Below are positions 34,864-45,802 of a DNA stretch of 64,000 nucleotides, piece after piece (within the stretch, counting starts at the first letter, position 1; every line of letters begins with the position of its first letter). The notes under the pieces were generated by a model. The model had not been told where the DNA came from, did no database searches, and saw only the letters and a program-made list of their open reading frames with translations. Source of the DNA: Codonopsis lanceolata (taxonomy: Eukaryota; Streptophyta; Magnoliopsida; Asterales; Campanulaceae); NCBI GenBank assembly GCA_013146195.2, contig CM028379.1, positions 61,400,409 through 61,464,408 of the forward strand. Direction: 5' to 3'. The translations under genes were made by a program, and so were the position numbers.

Positions 34864-35631
34864 CTTTCTTCTTTTTCCTTTTTTTCCCTTTCTTTTCTGT
34901 TGTCAATTTTCCAAATAATCAGATTTGCTTTGTTAATTGTTTACTACGATCCCCTATTCCCAATTTCCCATGTTCCTTGAAAGTTAAATAATTAAATGAT
35001 ATCGTATTAGACTGGAATCCAGTCACTGGATGGATTATACAAAAATATTTACTTATAATAATATGTTAATATTAAATGTGAAAGATAATGTTAAAATATT
35101 TAAAGAATTTAAATATTTTTATTGAAAATTGATTTTTTAAGTAAAATCTTGTAAAATAGTACAGTAAACTGTTTGCGTAAACGTAAAAGAGGTTGATTAT
35201 TTGTTAAAGTAAAAATTTACACCAAAAAGAATAGTTTCGCCCTCGCCCTCTTAATTTCTAATTTATTTTGTCTTAAAAAAATCAATTTATTTTACCACTT
35301 TACACATGGGATTAATCTGTTTATAACTTTATATCACATATACAATAGTATTATTTCATTTATATCTCTTTTTGTTTTTTAATTGTGTTAAATAATAGTA
35401 ATACCTTCTTTTAAAGAAAAATAGTTTTAAATAAGTATGAGGTTCAATAAATCAAATATCCCATTATGTTTTCAATATATAGCTTTATCAGAGAAATACA
35501 CTTAATTTATATTTGCAAATGTAGATATTACAATTACTATAAATATCGAAGCTATCCAAAATCTAAATGATTAGTGAAAAAAGAAAGAAATAAAACTGTC
35601 GAGTATTAAAACCAATTAAAATTGTTTAATA
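34864..35631. other. Gene-free stretch
   Basis: AT-rich DNA between the copia LTR and a MITE. No ORF over 60 codons and no element ends seen. Confidence 0.6.
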
Positions 35632-36317
35632 CTCTCTTTGTTTCAGACAAAGAGTCTACTATACTATTTTGAAATGTTTCACATAAAGAGTCTACTTTAA
35701 AAAAATTATGTTACAACTTTCATAATTTTTCCATCTTTACCATCTACTTGTGTTGTAAGCATATTGATTGTTATTATGTATTTTTGTAATTAAGACCAAC
35801 TTCAATCATATTAATATATCTCTTAATTATTAAATTTTTTGTCAAATTACAATTTTTTTTCCCTAAAGTATACACCTAATCTCAGATCACTATCCAACAT
35901 AAGGTTTATGCCAATTTACTATTTATTGTTATCATTTGTATCAAATAGCTACCTAGGTCTAACGTCTGTTAGTGAAAAAATGATAAGTCTTGCGTGCTCT
36001 TGCACATGATGGATAATTTCATCATTTTCTTTAGCAGCAGTAGTAGCCTTCAGCAGCTGCCTTAAGCATTCGACAGTAACATTCAGCAGCAGCCTTTAGC
36101 TGCAGAAATTACCCATCACGTACAAGAGCATATGAGACTTAACGTATTTTTCACTAACAGACCTAGGTAGCTATTTGACACAAATGACAACAGCAGGTAC
36201 CAAATTGACACAAATCTTATGTTGGGTAGTGATTTGAGAGTGTATACTTTGGGGAAGAAAATTTATAATTTGGCCTAAATTTTTCAAATGAGGACTTTTT
36301 GAGTGGAATAGAAGGAA
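35632..36317. mobile_element. Stowaway-like MITE, family C, with nested insertion
   Basis: Starts CTCTCTTTGTTTCAGACAAA and ends GGACTTTTTGAGTGG plus AATAGAAGGAA, flanked by TA. With the nested 436 bp element removed, it is about 240 bp and matches the split element at 8586-10569. Confidence 0.7.
35840..36275. mobile_element. Mutator-type MITE nested in a Stowaway-like MITE
   Basis: A 436 bp fold-back element: the first about 180 bp and the last about 180 bp are inverted copies. Shared text includes AAAGTATACAC, CCAACATAAG, CAAATAGCTACCTAGGTCT and AGTGAAAAA. A perfect 9-bp target duplication TAAATTTTT flanks it (35831-35839 and 36276-36284). Long inverted repeats with a 9-bp duplication indicate the Mutator superfamily. 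A short GCAGC-rich spacer is at the centre. No ORF. Confidence 0.85.
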
Positions 36318-36514
36318 TATCGATATGAAATAATACGATAGTTACCTCAAATAAAAATGTTAAAATAGCCGATTGACATAAAGATTCTTGTTTTTTTTTT
36401 AAAGGGAAAATTACCTTAAAACATTCCAAAAGAAGATAAGAAGCACTTACTTGAAAAGAAAGATAAGACAGAAAAAATAAAAATAAAAAAGCTCATAAAA
36501 GCAAGAAAGTTATA

Positions 36515-36772
36515 CTCCCTCCGTCCCTAAATAATTGTCCTGCTTGACCCGGCGCACAGTTTAAGAAAAAGTAATTGACTTGATTATTTATATTTGTTTA
36601 ATATGTAGTTTTCATTAATGTCCATGTATATGTGGCACATTATTAAAGTAGAGTGAAAAAGTAAGGGTAAAGTGGTAAAAGTGATGTTCTAAAAAGGTAA
36701 GTTTCAAAGTGGATAATTATTTTGGGACGGACGAAAAAGGAAAGGAGGACGATAATTAAGGGACGGAGGGAG
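36515..36772. mobile_element. Stowaway-like MITE, family B
   Basis: 258 bp flanked by TA, with left end CTCCCTCCGTCCCTAAATAA and right end its inverted copy, ending GGGACGGAGGGAG. Same length and internal text as the element at 7618-7875. Confidence 0.85.
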
Positions 36773-36791
36773 TAAAATGTTTGCGGACGTA

Positions 36792-37983
36792 TCTATATAT
36801 ATATAAAAGCTAGGTAGTCTAAAAGAGGTAAGTTCCCGCCAAAATGCACTTGCTAAAAATGAAAAATCATCTTTGAGTATTATTATATAGTAGTTAGCAT
36901 GCATTGGGAACAAAAATCTGATTAATTGATTACACAACTCTCAAGATGTATTGAAAATGTGTAAATATCTACATGTGGTAGAAAATATCAAGTTTCTATG
37001 TAGTAGTATTTAATAGAGTAGTCACACATTAAAAATCAGAAATATAAATTTCTTTTTGGTGCATACTTAATTTATGATTAATTAAAATTAGCAAATAATA
37101 TTGTAATAAAAACAAATGTGCTATAAAAACAATGTTCATTGAATACATGTGATTACAAAATAAAATATAACTACAATTAATTATAAAAAAAGTTTGCTAT
37201 GTAAATCTTCATATATGATTTGTTTGTATTTGAAACTTTTTTGTCTCTTTCATCGTATCCGAAATTATAATATCAAAACAAAATTTATTTTTGCAAATAA
37301 CCACAATTAATTATAACTTATTGGTAAACCATTTGAATGTATATGATTAAATCATAATGGTCGATAACAACCACAAGTTATAAATATTTAATAAATCTAT
37401 ATGTTATATAGAGAATAGTATACATCTGAATTACTATTTATACTACTTAAGATCCTAAATTTTAATAAAAATTGATATCAATTATTAAACTCTAGAAAAT
37501 TATAAACGAGAAAATGACTTAAACAATTATAAAAATAATGAATTAAATGATATCAATTATACGCTGGCGATTGGGTGGGTTGGGTCGAAACTGATCGTGT
37601 CCCATTATAATCCAAAATAAAACGGTCGAATGAGTAACGGTCGACCGCTTTTAAACTATATTTTCTCGCCAAGAAACCTACACTTACACAAGAAAAATAT
37701 GGGTAACATGTGCTCGATCTCGATATTTTTTTGGGTTGAAATGGATAACATGTTTCGACCGAAAAAAATGGGTCGGGTTAAGCCAAGTAATTTTCTAACA
37801 GGGCTGGGTGGGTTAACGGGTTTTAGGTTTTAATTATCAGACAAATTATACCGATATAATTTGTTTCTTTCATTATGTTTTTTATTTATTTTTAAATTTT
37901 GTTTACAATCTTCATTTTATTTGAGTATAATTTAATTAAAATAAATATATGCACGTGCGTTTAACGCACGGGTGTAAAACTAG
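36792..37983 (+). mobile_element. Non-autonomous Helitron, complete, family A
   Basis: A 1192 bp element starting TCTATATATATATATAAAAG after an A (36791). It ends with the hairpin CGTGCGT/ACGCACG (37954-37960 and 37964-37970) and GGGTGTAAAACTAG, followed by T. The first about 60 bp (including AGGTAGTCTAAA and CCCGCCAAAA) and the last about 50 bp match the element at 4820-5495, while the interiors differ. No ORF; part of the interior (37570-37840) looks like a captured hAT-type sequence. Confidence 0.85.
37570..37840. mobile_element. hAT-MITE-like segment inside a Helitron
   Basis: Rich in GGGTGGGTTGGGTCG, CGACCG and GGGTTAA words, beginning GATTGGGTGGGTTGGGTC and ending GGGCTGGGTGGGTTAACGGG. 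The arrangement matches the hAT-type MITE at 60901-61250 read in reverse, and more loosely 10745-11404. Probably an older insertion or capture carried by the Helitron. Confidence 0.45.
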
Positions 37984-38514
37984 TTGTTAGTGCTTATGTT
38001 GATAGATATGTCTAACATAGTTGTTCATCAATTCCCATTGATGTTAATCGAATAGTCCTGAGCAGTCCTTAAGACCCTGTAGGGTTGTGAACTTGATAGA
38101 ATCATCCTAACCATTTTTTATTATGATTTAATAGGGTTAATTCTCAATTTTACTCAGATTGGCCATAGTCATATGAGCCGACCCTGTAAGGTTGTATCTC
38201 TAATAGGATCAGTCTTAAATTTAATACGGTTATATTTTTTCGATTTTATCTTTTTTCCATTACGATTTAACAGGATCGATCATGTGGTCCTCGGCCCTTT
38301 AAATATATCTACGCATTCTCGTGTACGAGTGACTCTTTCTCGTGTTGGCTTGGTGTATGACGGAAGTCTCTTTCATTTTACGGAGTACCTGTTGGCTTAC
38401 AATGTAAACTCTTTGGCTCACTGATATTTTGTCAATTCTATATTTAAAAAAAAAACAATAGTGCTAGGTTTACGATTACTTACCATTATTGTTACCATTA
38501 AGCTTTAGTGAAGG

Positions 38515-38640
38515 ACAATGTTGTTTTTCGTTAAAACGTATTTGGCCTTCACCAAGGCTTAGAGCATCTCCAATGTCAATGTTGTCTTTCGTTAAAACGT
38601 ATTTGGCCTTCACCAAGGCTTAAAGCATCTCCAATATTAA
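38515..38640. repeat. 61-bp tandem duplication
   Basis: Two copies of AATGTTGTYTTTCGTTAAAA, then CGTATTTGGCCTTCACCAAG, then GCTTARAGCATCTCCAAT, with 3-4 differences. Confidence 0.9.
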
Positions 38641-38950
38641 TGTAGATGTAAAAGAAATTAGATGTCACTTAGGATTTATACCATTTTTAAAGAAAAAACA
38701 TTTTCAATGCAAATGTGGATACAATGTAGCAACCAAATTTATTCACATTGTGAATAACAATGTCAATTTTTCACATTCTACTAGAGGGTGTGGATACATC
38801 ATAGTCATCATTATTTTAAAAAAAAAACTCTTTCTATTGTTTTTTTTTCTTTTTTTATCAAATATTATTTTAATAGTGTGATACACTCTACACAAAATTA
38901 AATCTACATTTGTATTGGAGAGATCTATTTTGATTGGTTGGTGATGCACT
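38570..38950. mobile_element. Possible PIF/Harbinger-like MITE
   Basis: GAGCATCTCCAATRTTAATG near the left (38572 and again 38633) and TTGGAGAGATCTATTTTGAT, then GGTGATGCACTA near 38920-38955, form an imperfect inverted pair of the GAGCATCTCCAAT type widespread in plant MITEs. Ends and target duplication are not certain. Confidence 0.4.
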
Positions 38951-39236
38951 AATAGTGGTAAACCTAACATTTTTTATTAAAAAAAATAAAATCGTTCCAT
39001 TAGAATTTCCGTTTAAAAAAAAATATTTATCAGATTTACAGATGTCCAAGAGGCAGTGCAGTTTGTGGAGATATGGAGGACGCGTAAACATTTAAGTCCC
39101 TCGTTACCCCGGCGTCCCCACAACTACAATTACACCCTTCTCGTGTCTGATATTTATTTTGAAACTTGTCCACCAAAATACTTGTTCAACGACTGTACCC
39201 GATCAATATTTGGTGCTTTTCAATTTGTCAGAGCTC

Positions 39237-40822
39237 ATGGCACTAATGCTCCCTGCTGAGAGCGCACGACGGTTGAGCGTACTACCTACGGTGCAAATTA
39301 GACATCCACGACGCCATCTCACTGCTTTCGCCGCACTATCTTCTCCGACGCGCGGAGGCGGCGAGGCTGTGGACGTGGACTGGATAAAGGCAACATCTAG
39401 CTTCTTCGAAGAGGATTCTAGGCCTATCATGCTGTTCGACGGTACGGTAAAACGCCTTACCTATATTTCAGCAATAATCACCCCTCTTGTCTTTCGTCTG
39501 CGCTACTTTCGACCGAAACATGTTTCTCTTTACAAGATTAGTTTGTTGAAAACTCAATTTTCGCTTGATATTCACGTAATAGTAGCAAATTAACAGCTTG
39601 AATTCATCATGACGAAGATTTATATGTAACTATTTCTTCCAGAAATTTACCATTGAATATCAATCGGAAGTCTTTTATAAGTCTGAAATAGGCCTGAACT
39701 GCTTCCTGAGAAATGAGAGTTGTAGACATTAGTTTTGACGGTTTTGCTGATTTAAGAGACAGAATCACCATGTTGTTTGTAGTTAGAGATAGTGGAAATT
39801 GGATATCGTGTACGTCTATCTAGCTACTGGATCCAAGTGTCGTATATATGCATGTGACCGACTTCATTCTATTTTGATACATAGGTGTATGCAACCTATG
39901 CAATGGAGGTGTGAAGTTTGTTCGCGATAATGATCGAAAACGGTTCGTTTTTCCTCATATGCGTTTGATTAGAGCTGAGCAGTATTTTCATTATCAGCTA
40001 TTCTATGCAGCATTTGACTATGGCTCGTGCTTTCTTTTTGTGCATGGCCTATGCGGCTATATATATATATACATATATATAGGGCTTGGCTAGAGTAGTT
40101 TTTAGTAGTTGGTTGGAGAAGACAAGTTCATACAGCTTGCCGAGTAGTTAGGATTAATTCCTTGATGTGAGCGCGCTTGTTTCGGCTGAAGGCTCAGTAC
40201 TTACCGGCTGCCGCTTGCTATTATCAATTGTTTCTTCAATTGCTTCCGCTGCTGCACAATAGACTTGAACAGGTTTTCTCTAATTCTGTGCCATGATCTC
40301 CCAGGAACATAAGGTTTGAAGCTCTACAAAGCGAAGCAGGCAAGAATCTACTAAGGAGATCTGGAAGAGCTCCTGATGATATTTCTAGTGTTGTTCTTGT
40401 GGAAAATAATAGGTAAATCTGTACACCAGGGTTTGGTTGCTGTGAAGTCTGTAATCAAGTCCGTAGCTAAGTTCCATAAATCACCACACACTCAAGATAG
40501 AGGGTACATGGAGTAAAATATTTTTAAAAGAAGAGGAAATCCATTGTCAATTTCAGGTCATATATCAAGTCAGAAGCGGTATTGAAGATCATGGAGTACA
40601 TAGACTTGCCATTTCCACAGCTAGCGTTCTTTCTACAGTTTGTGCCTTTGTGAGTCTTTACTATGCTGCTTGTATTTTTCATCTAACTTAAGGTATAGGA
40701 ATGTACAGCTCTTAAATTGTATTGCCATTGATGATTGCAGGTTTATACGGGATTTTGCTTATGAAAATGTCGCAGACAACCGTTATGCAATTTTCGGTCG
40801 CTCGGAATCATGTGATATTTAG
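39237..40822 (+). CDS. DCC family thiol-disulfide oxidoreductase-like protein (DUF393), plastid-type
   Basis: Five exons: 39237-39441, 39885-39942, 40314-40412, 40557-40649 and 40741-40822. They total 537 nt and encode 178 aa. All introns are GT-AG and phases are consistent. Residues 1-50 are rich in Ala, Ser, Arg and Thr with few acids (MALMLPAESARRLSVLP), as in a chloroplast transit peptide. The DCC signature follows: RPIMLFDGVCNLCNGGVKFV spans exons 1-2 with the CxxC pair at residues 71 and 74. Then RFEALQSEAGKNLLRRSG, SYIKSEAVLKIMEYIDLP and FIRDFAYENVADNRYAIFG give the usual family end. The CxxC suggests disulfide exchange; plant members are predicted plastid proteins of poorly known function. 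No in-frame ATG occurs upstream in the same exon. The gene is convergent with the polygalacturonase and has no transposon in its introns, only an AT run at 40058-40080. Confidence 0.94.
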
Positions 40823-41242
40823 ATAGTAAGGTAAATTTTGATGCATATAAAAGAAAGTTTAGAACTGAGTTTTATATGGTATGGCAATGATGTTGTATAT
40901 CATGACTCAGAAAGATTGAGATTATTAATGGTACTTGATAATTCTAAGAGTGTACGAATCACATGGCGTTCTGTTGATGCATGATTTTGTCTGCAATGGT
41001 ATGGTTTGCTCCAATCATGATTTGAATAACTGACACCTGCATTAGAGAGTACTAGCTATCGTTTGACTAGGAGTCAGATTTCCTGGACCATTATATTATG
41101 ATTCAACGTATCATAATGAAATTGCGGACAAGTTCTCAAAAAATCAACTCATATTCATATTCCCCATATATTAAAACAAAAGTAGTCCTAAACTAGTACA
41201 TTCAGTGCGGGGATGTTTCACTCCAGAAACCATCCACGGCGG
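40823..41242. other. Intergenic between convergent genes
   Basis: About 420 bp shared by the 3' ends of the DCC and polygalacturonase genes. Presumably both 3' untranslated regions; no other feature seen. Confidence 0.6.
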
Positions 41243-44200
41243 CTAAGGCAGTAGACAGTAGTTCACTGCAGGTTGTACATGGCTATGTCTTCCATGAGCA
41301 TTGAAGCAGGTAGCAAAAGCTTTTCTTCCTGGATCAGCAGTTGTTATATACACATGATCAAATACAATGTTGTTGCACCCAATACTTTGGCTGCAATTAA
41401 GATTTATCACTTGGTCCATTGTAGATGTTCCCGTGATCCTTGTGAATGATATGTCGCTCACCCTAACTGCGGATGCCTACATCATCAAAGAGTTTCAAAT
41501 GCAGATTTAGACGTGTGTAAAATTTAAGGATAAAAAATTTCTAGTAGTTGCTTCTATAAGTTAAATATTCTTACGTATTTTGGGCAATTTGATTGGTTGG
41601 GGCAGTAGAACTGATCAATAATAATAGCATTTTTAACTGCTTCCAATTTAATCTTGTCAAAGGAGATGTTTCTTGCATAACCACTTCCTCCCTGTACCCA
41701 GAAATACACAAATTAAAAAGAACTGAAATCACACAAAATTGAGTATGTTAATTTCCAAATTGATCAAAGCTTACCTGCCAAGACTTAATCCTTACTCCAT
41801 TCAAAGTTCCTATCAGAGTACAATTGTGAACATTTACTTGTTCCACGGTATCAAGTCCTCCGTGCCCTAATGCTCCAATGCTACATAAAAATCTTTTGTT
41901 AATATTGAAATTTGAAACTAGAAATTGGGTATTGCAAATGCTAAAAAGGAAAGACAGTTTGCAAGATTGGCAGAACTCCTTTCAAATTTTGTCTTAGTGT
42001 GATTATTGTATTGTTGCTAAAAAAACTTGTATACCAAATAATGTCGTTGTTTTGACAATAGCAGAGTAGTGTGCAGAATTAAGAAAACAAACAAGTTACT
42101 GCATATCCGATCATGTCTGTGCATGCTCTTTCCCAAAGCTCACTCACAATTCGTTTATGATAAATTTCAGATTACCTTATCCCATGGCCTGGACCGCATG
42201 TAACACCAGAGATATTGATATTGGTTGATCCACCACTAATAGCTATGCAGTCATCACCTATGAGTCAAATAATGTCGGTTATTTTGCACGGAAAGATGGT
42301 TAAATAATATTGGAGAAAGAAGGTACCGTACCCGTTCCAATGTTAGAGTCGAGTACTTGGACGTTGGTTGACCCTGAGATGTCAATACCATCAGTGTTGA
42401 GGCTTGTTTCCGGAGCAACGATGTGGAGATTAGAGATAATGACACCATTACAATGGGCAATAATGATATGCCTTCTTGGGCTATTTAAATGTGTCAAGCC
42501 TTGGAGTCGAATGTCGTTACATCTATAGAATATCAGTGCCTGCAACCCGTACATCATCAAATACTCTCTGTTGTAATTTTCAATTCAGAATTTCTCACAA
42601 TGTATGCCCTACTTACAGTTGGTCCTGTGCAAGTTGTTGAATCCTAAAGATTGGTAAAGCAAAAAACATGAAAACAAGTCACCGAACTAAACTGAAAAAC
42701 CTTAATAGAGTTGTGAAGATGAAGTGTATATGGACGATGAAGAAAGGAGGAATTGAAGAGTTACCTTATTGTAAAGGCAAGGGTCTGACCACCAAGCAGA
42801 ACCTTGACCATCGATCTGCCCACTGCCATTAACGGTAAGTCCATTGATGTTTGAGAAGGCGAGCCATGAATTGAAGTGTAAACGATCACTCCATTCTGTC
42901 TTTTTGTTTGGGGCAACAATATTTCCTGACACCTGAAGGAAGTCACAAGTTGTTTTAAGTCAAGTTAATTCTATGACAAACATGTGATTAGGATGTGTCT
43001 TAATTCTTATTCCTAGCTAGCTAAGCTAACTCACATGACATGAGCCTGTATATACAATACCATGGGGTTCGACTTTTGAGTTTGACCAATTTTAATAATG
43101 GGATAAGTGTACCATTAGTCCCTGAACTTTGGTCAAGCACATCATTAGTCCCCAAAATTTCAAAAGTTTCACCACTAACCTAAGTAGGCATTTTTTGCTC
43201 ATTGGAGGTCCCTAGCCCTAACGCCGTTTGTTTATTTCCGTTAAGTGAACATGTGCCACTCACATGCACAAAATAAGGGAGTTATGTGTAACATCATCAA
43301 AATAAGGGGGTAATGTGAAAATTTTAAATCCAAAAGAAATTTTTAAAAATAAAACCCAAAACCCAGCGAACCGTCTTCCTCGGCTCCACACCCCGCCTCA
43401 TCTCTTTCCATGGTAGCCAGTCGTCTGACACGATTAAGATCTAATTGCTTCATGTCCGATCTTCTTGGACTGGCTGCTTCAATCGAAGATTCTTCCCCCG
43501 AAGGAAATCCAGATAAGTTCGGGATCTGTTTTCCCAATAATAGATCTTCGATTTTGTCCTCTCCACCCTCAGCCACATTCACATCAAAATCAAGGTAATC
43601 CAACCGCTGCTTCAAATTGATGCGGTTCCCTGACATGGAGAGAGACTTGTCACCTTCAGGGATTCGCCGAAAAGCACTAGTTGCAGCATACCCCTTCCAC
43701 CCAAGAGCACCCTCAAACTGCAACGGAACAATAGGCAATCCAGAGGTCGCCACGCCTCAAGCGTAAACAACGTAAATCGGGGTTGAGGCCCTGACATTAC
43801 CCTGGCTTGTATCCTCGAACAAACTTCTTGATTCAGATCAAAACCGAGAAGCCTTTATCCATGTGAGCTTCGATTCAGAGCCGCCTCAAGAATCTCGAGA
43901 GGATGGCATATCATATATACAATTTTCGTGGTCAGCGCCAAGGGTTTCTGATTTAATAACAGTCCTTCCACTGGATCTGGATCTGGATCAGGATCGAAAC
44001 GGTGGAAGCTTCGTGATTTACTCAGACGAAGTAATAACGATGTGGAAGGAGGTCGGACACACGGTCGGATCTGGGACTAAGGTGGAGATTTTCCATGAGT
44101 CGAACACTTTGTCAAGAGGTCGGATCCCCTTTTTGAACTCGAGGAGTGATCGGACATGGTCATCGACGGTAGAACAGGAGGAGAGAGGAAGTAAGAGGAA

Positions 44201-45131
44201 GAGGAAGAGAGAACGATAGTAGTCGAAGGAACTGAGTCAAAGTGAAACTCATTGGCGTCAGACAAACAATGTCAAGCGAGGAGGGAGAAACCGGAGGACG
44301 GTGGCCAGAGGTTGGGGGATCTGGGAAGAAGAAGTTTGCCTTAAGAGGAGTGATTGACTGCCGGAGGGAATTGGAGGGATTTGTTCTTTATTTTTTCTTT
44401 TCGCTTTTTTTTTTCCAACACTGAACAGAGTCCTCCTTCTTCTAAAAAATTCATTTTAGTCCTTATCAATTGCACGTGAGAGACACATGCTCACTTAACG
44501 GAAAAACACAAACAGCGTTAGGGCTAGGGACCTCCGATGAGTAAAAAAGACCTACTTAGGTCAGTGGTGAAACTTTTGAAAGTTTGGGGACTAATGATGT
44601 GCTTGGCCAAAGTTCAGGGACTAATGATACACTTATCCCTTTAATAATGATTCATTCGTATAAGTAGCTCTCTCTAATACCGTATAGTATAATTAGAACC
44701 ATATTAATTGTTTGTACCATCCACACAAATTAATTACCTGGACATTGATTTGGGAGGAGTTGCATGGGCCGGAGAATGACGCTGACTTTAACAAGAATGT
44801 TTTTGTAGGTGGAATAACGAGGGTTGGACCAGGAACAACTGATTGAGCTTGGCAGACTGCCTTCCACGCCTTCAAAAAAGCCTGCGATATAATGATATGC
44901 ATTTACGTTTCAGTTACTATATAATATATGTAGTACATAGTCATTGTGTATGTGTTGAGAGAGAGAGACTTGGGAGTCATCAGATATTCCATCTCCAAGA
45001 GCTCCATAATGGATGACATTGAAAGAAGAAGAAAATGATGATGGTATAGCCAAAGCGCAGGAGGAGACAATGCACAAGCATAACAAATAAACCAACAAAG
45101 AGGTCAACTGCTTCAACTTCAACTTGATCAT
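41243..45131 (-). CDS. Polygalacturonase, glycoside hydrolase family 28
   Basis: Nine exons on the minus strand: 44970-45131, 44738-44881, 42765-42932, 42617-42643, 42332-42539, 42176-42257, 41775-41880, 41575-41691 and 41243-41476. They total 1248 nt and encode 415 aa, all with GT-AG introns. The protein starts MIKLKLKQLTSLLVYLLCLC, a signal peptide, then NVIHYGALGDGISDDSQAFL, the usual GH28 start. All four conserved blocks are present: NTDGID (motif I), GDDCIAI (II, catalytic Asp pair), GPGHGISIG (III, catalytic His) and GVRIKSWQ (IV). The C-terminus has the usual Cys pairs. It would cut alpha-1,4-galacturonan in cell-wall pectin after secretion. Which physiological clade it belongs to cannot be told without a tree. 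The frame is intact. Intron 2 (42933-44737) is enlarged by a Mutator-like element; without it the intron would be about 260 bp. Confidence 0.95.
43100..44639. mobile_element. Mutator-like element in polygalacturonase intron 2, possible Pack-MULE
   Basis: A 1540 bp element with a perfect 9-bp target duplication TTTAATAAT (43091-43099 and 44640-44648). It has terminal inverted repeats of about 170 bp, starting GGGATAAGTGTACCATTAGT and ending in the complement of GGGATAAGTGTATCATTAGT, roughly 88-90% identical by eye. No transposase is present. The interior (43345-44400) is clearly more GC-rich than the intron and has ORFs on both strands: 43343-43753 minus, 136 codons, and 43863-44219 plus, 118 codons. 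I do not recognise either product. This composition and structure fit a Pack-MULE carrying host gene pieces, but no donor gene can be named. Confidence 0.88.
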
Positions 45132-45334
45132 ATTGTCTTGAAAACAGTAACTAAGGATTTTTACTAAAAACCTTGACCTTAATTTGTCCTTTTATTAACA
45201 GCAGATAGGCAAAGCTGTGGCAAGCATTCAAATGCAATCATCTTGTATTTGTATCTGTATGCACCAAGTTAGTTTTACTTTAATTGAGCTTTTCTTTTCC
45301 TTTATTATGGATTTATTTCATATTGTAACCGCCA

Positions 45335-45344
45335 TATATATATT
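45335..45344 (-). promoter_or_regulatory. Possible TATA box of the polygalacturonase
   Basis: TATATATA on the minus strand, about 205 nt upstream of the start codon. It would imply a long leader; other AT-rich sites exist, so this is weak. Confidence 0.25.
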
Positions 45345-45800
45345 CTCCCAATCTTATTTATTAATTACTTCCACCTTCCAAAAATCCATATTGCAGATTC
45401 ACTATTTCTCCACTCCCATTCAATTCCCATCTTTGGGGGGATAAATTAAATACAATGTCGTTTTGACTTTCTTGGTTAAGTTGAATTGACTTTTTTCTTA
45501 ATGCCCCTTTTGTTAGTTTTTAGTTTTTACAGACTTTCTTCCCCTATAATGGCATATTTCAAATCAATAACGCACATACTTAAGTCAAAATAGTTGACTA
45601 ATAAAGTCAAACCTTGACTTTTTGCGTGAAACATATAGGATTTGATAGAGATATTAATTTTATTCTTAGAATGAACTAAGGGCTAAAACAATGATGATAT
45701 TGCACGAGCATTATTCTGTTTTTGGTAGTAAATTCCAAACACTAAAATTTATACAATAAATTTCAGCTTTTATAATTTTACAAAAATGAATATAATATAT
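45345..45800. other. Upstream flank of the polygalacturonase
   Basis: Presumed promoter region. TTGACTTT/TTGACTA words (W-box-like cores) occur at 45461, 45487 and 45593. No gene seen. Confidence 0.4.
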
Positions 45801-45802
45801 AT

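Larger units (their letters stand above)
37984..39236. other. Intergenic region upstream of the DCC gene
   Basis: No gene until the start codon at 39237. It includes a tandem duplication and a possible MITE (separate entries). The GC-rich 39050-39236 segment is probably promoter and leader of the DCC gene; no clear TATA box. Confidence 0.5.

Noticed and set aside
43863..44219. 118-codon ORF as an independent gene
   Set aside because: It lies wholly inside a Mutator-like element with a 9-bp duplication, in an intron; better treated as possibly captured sequence.
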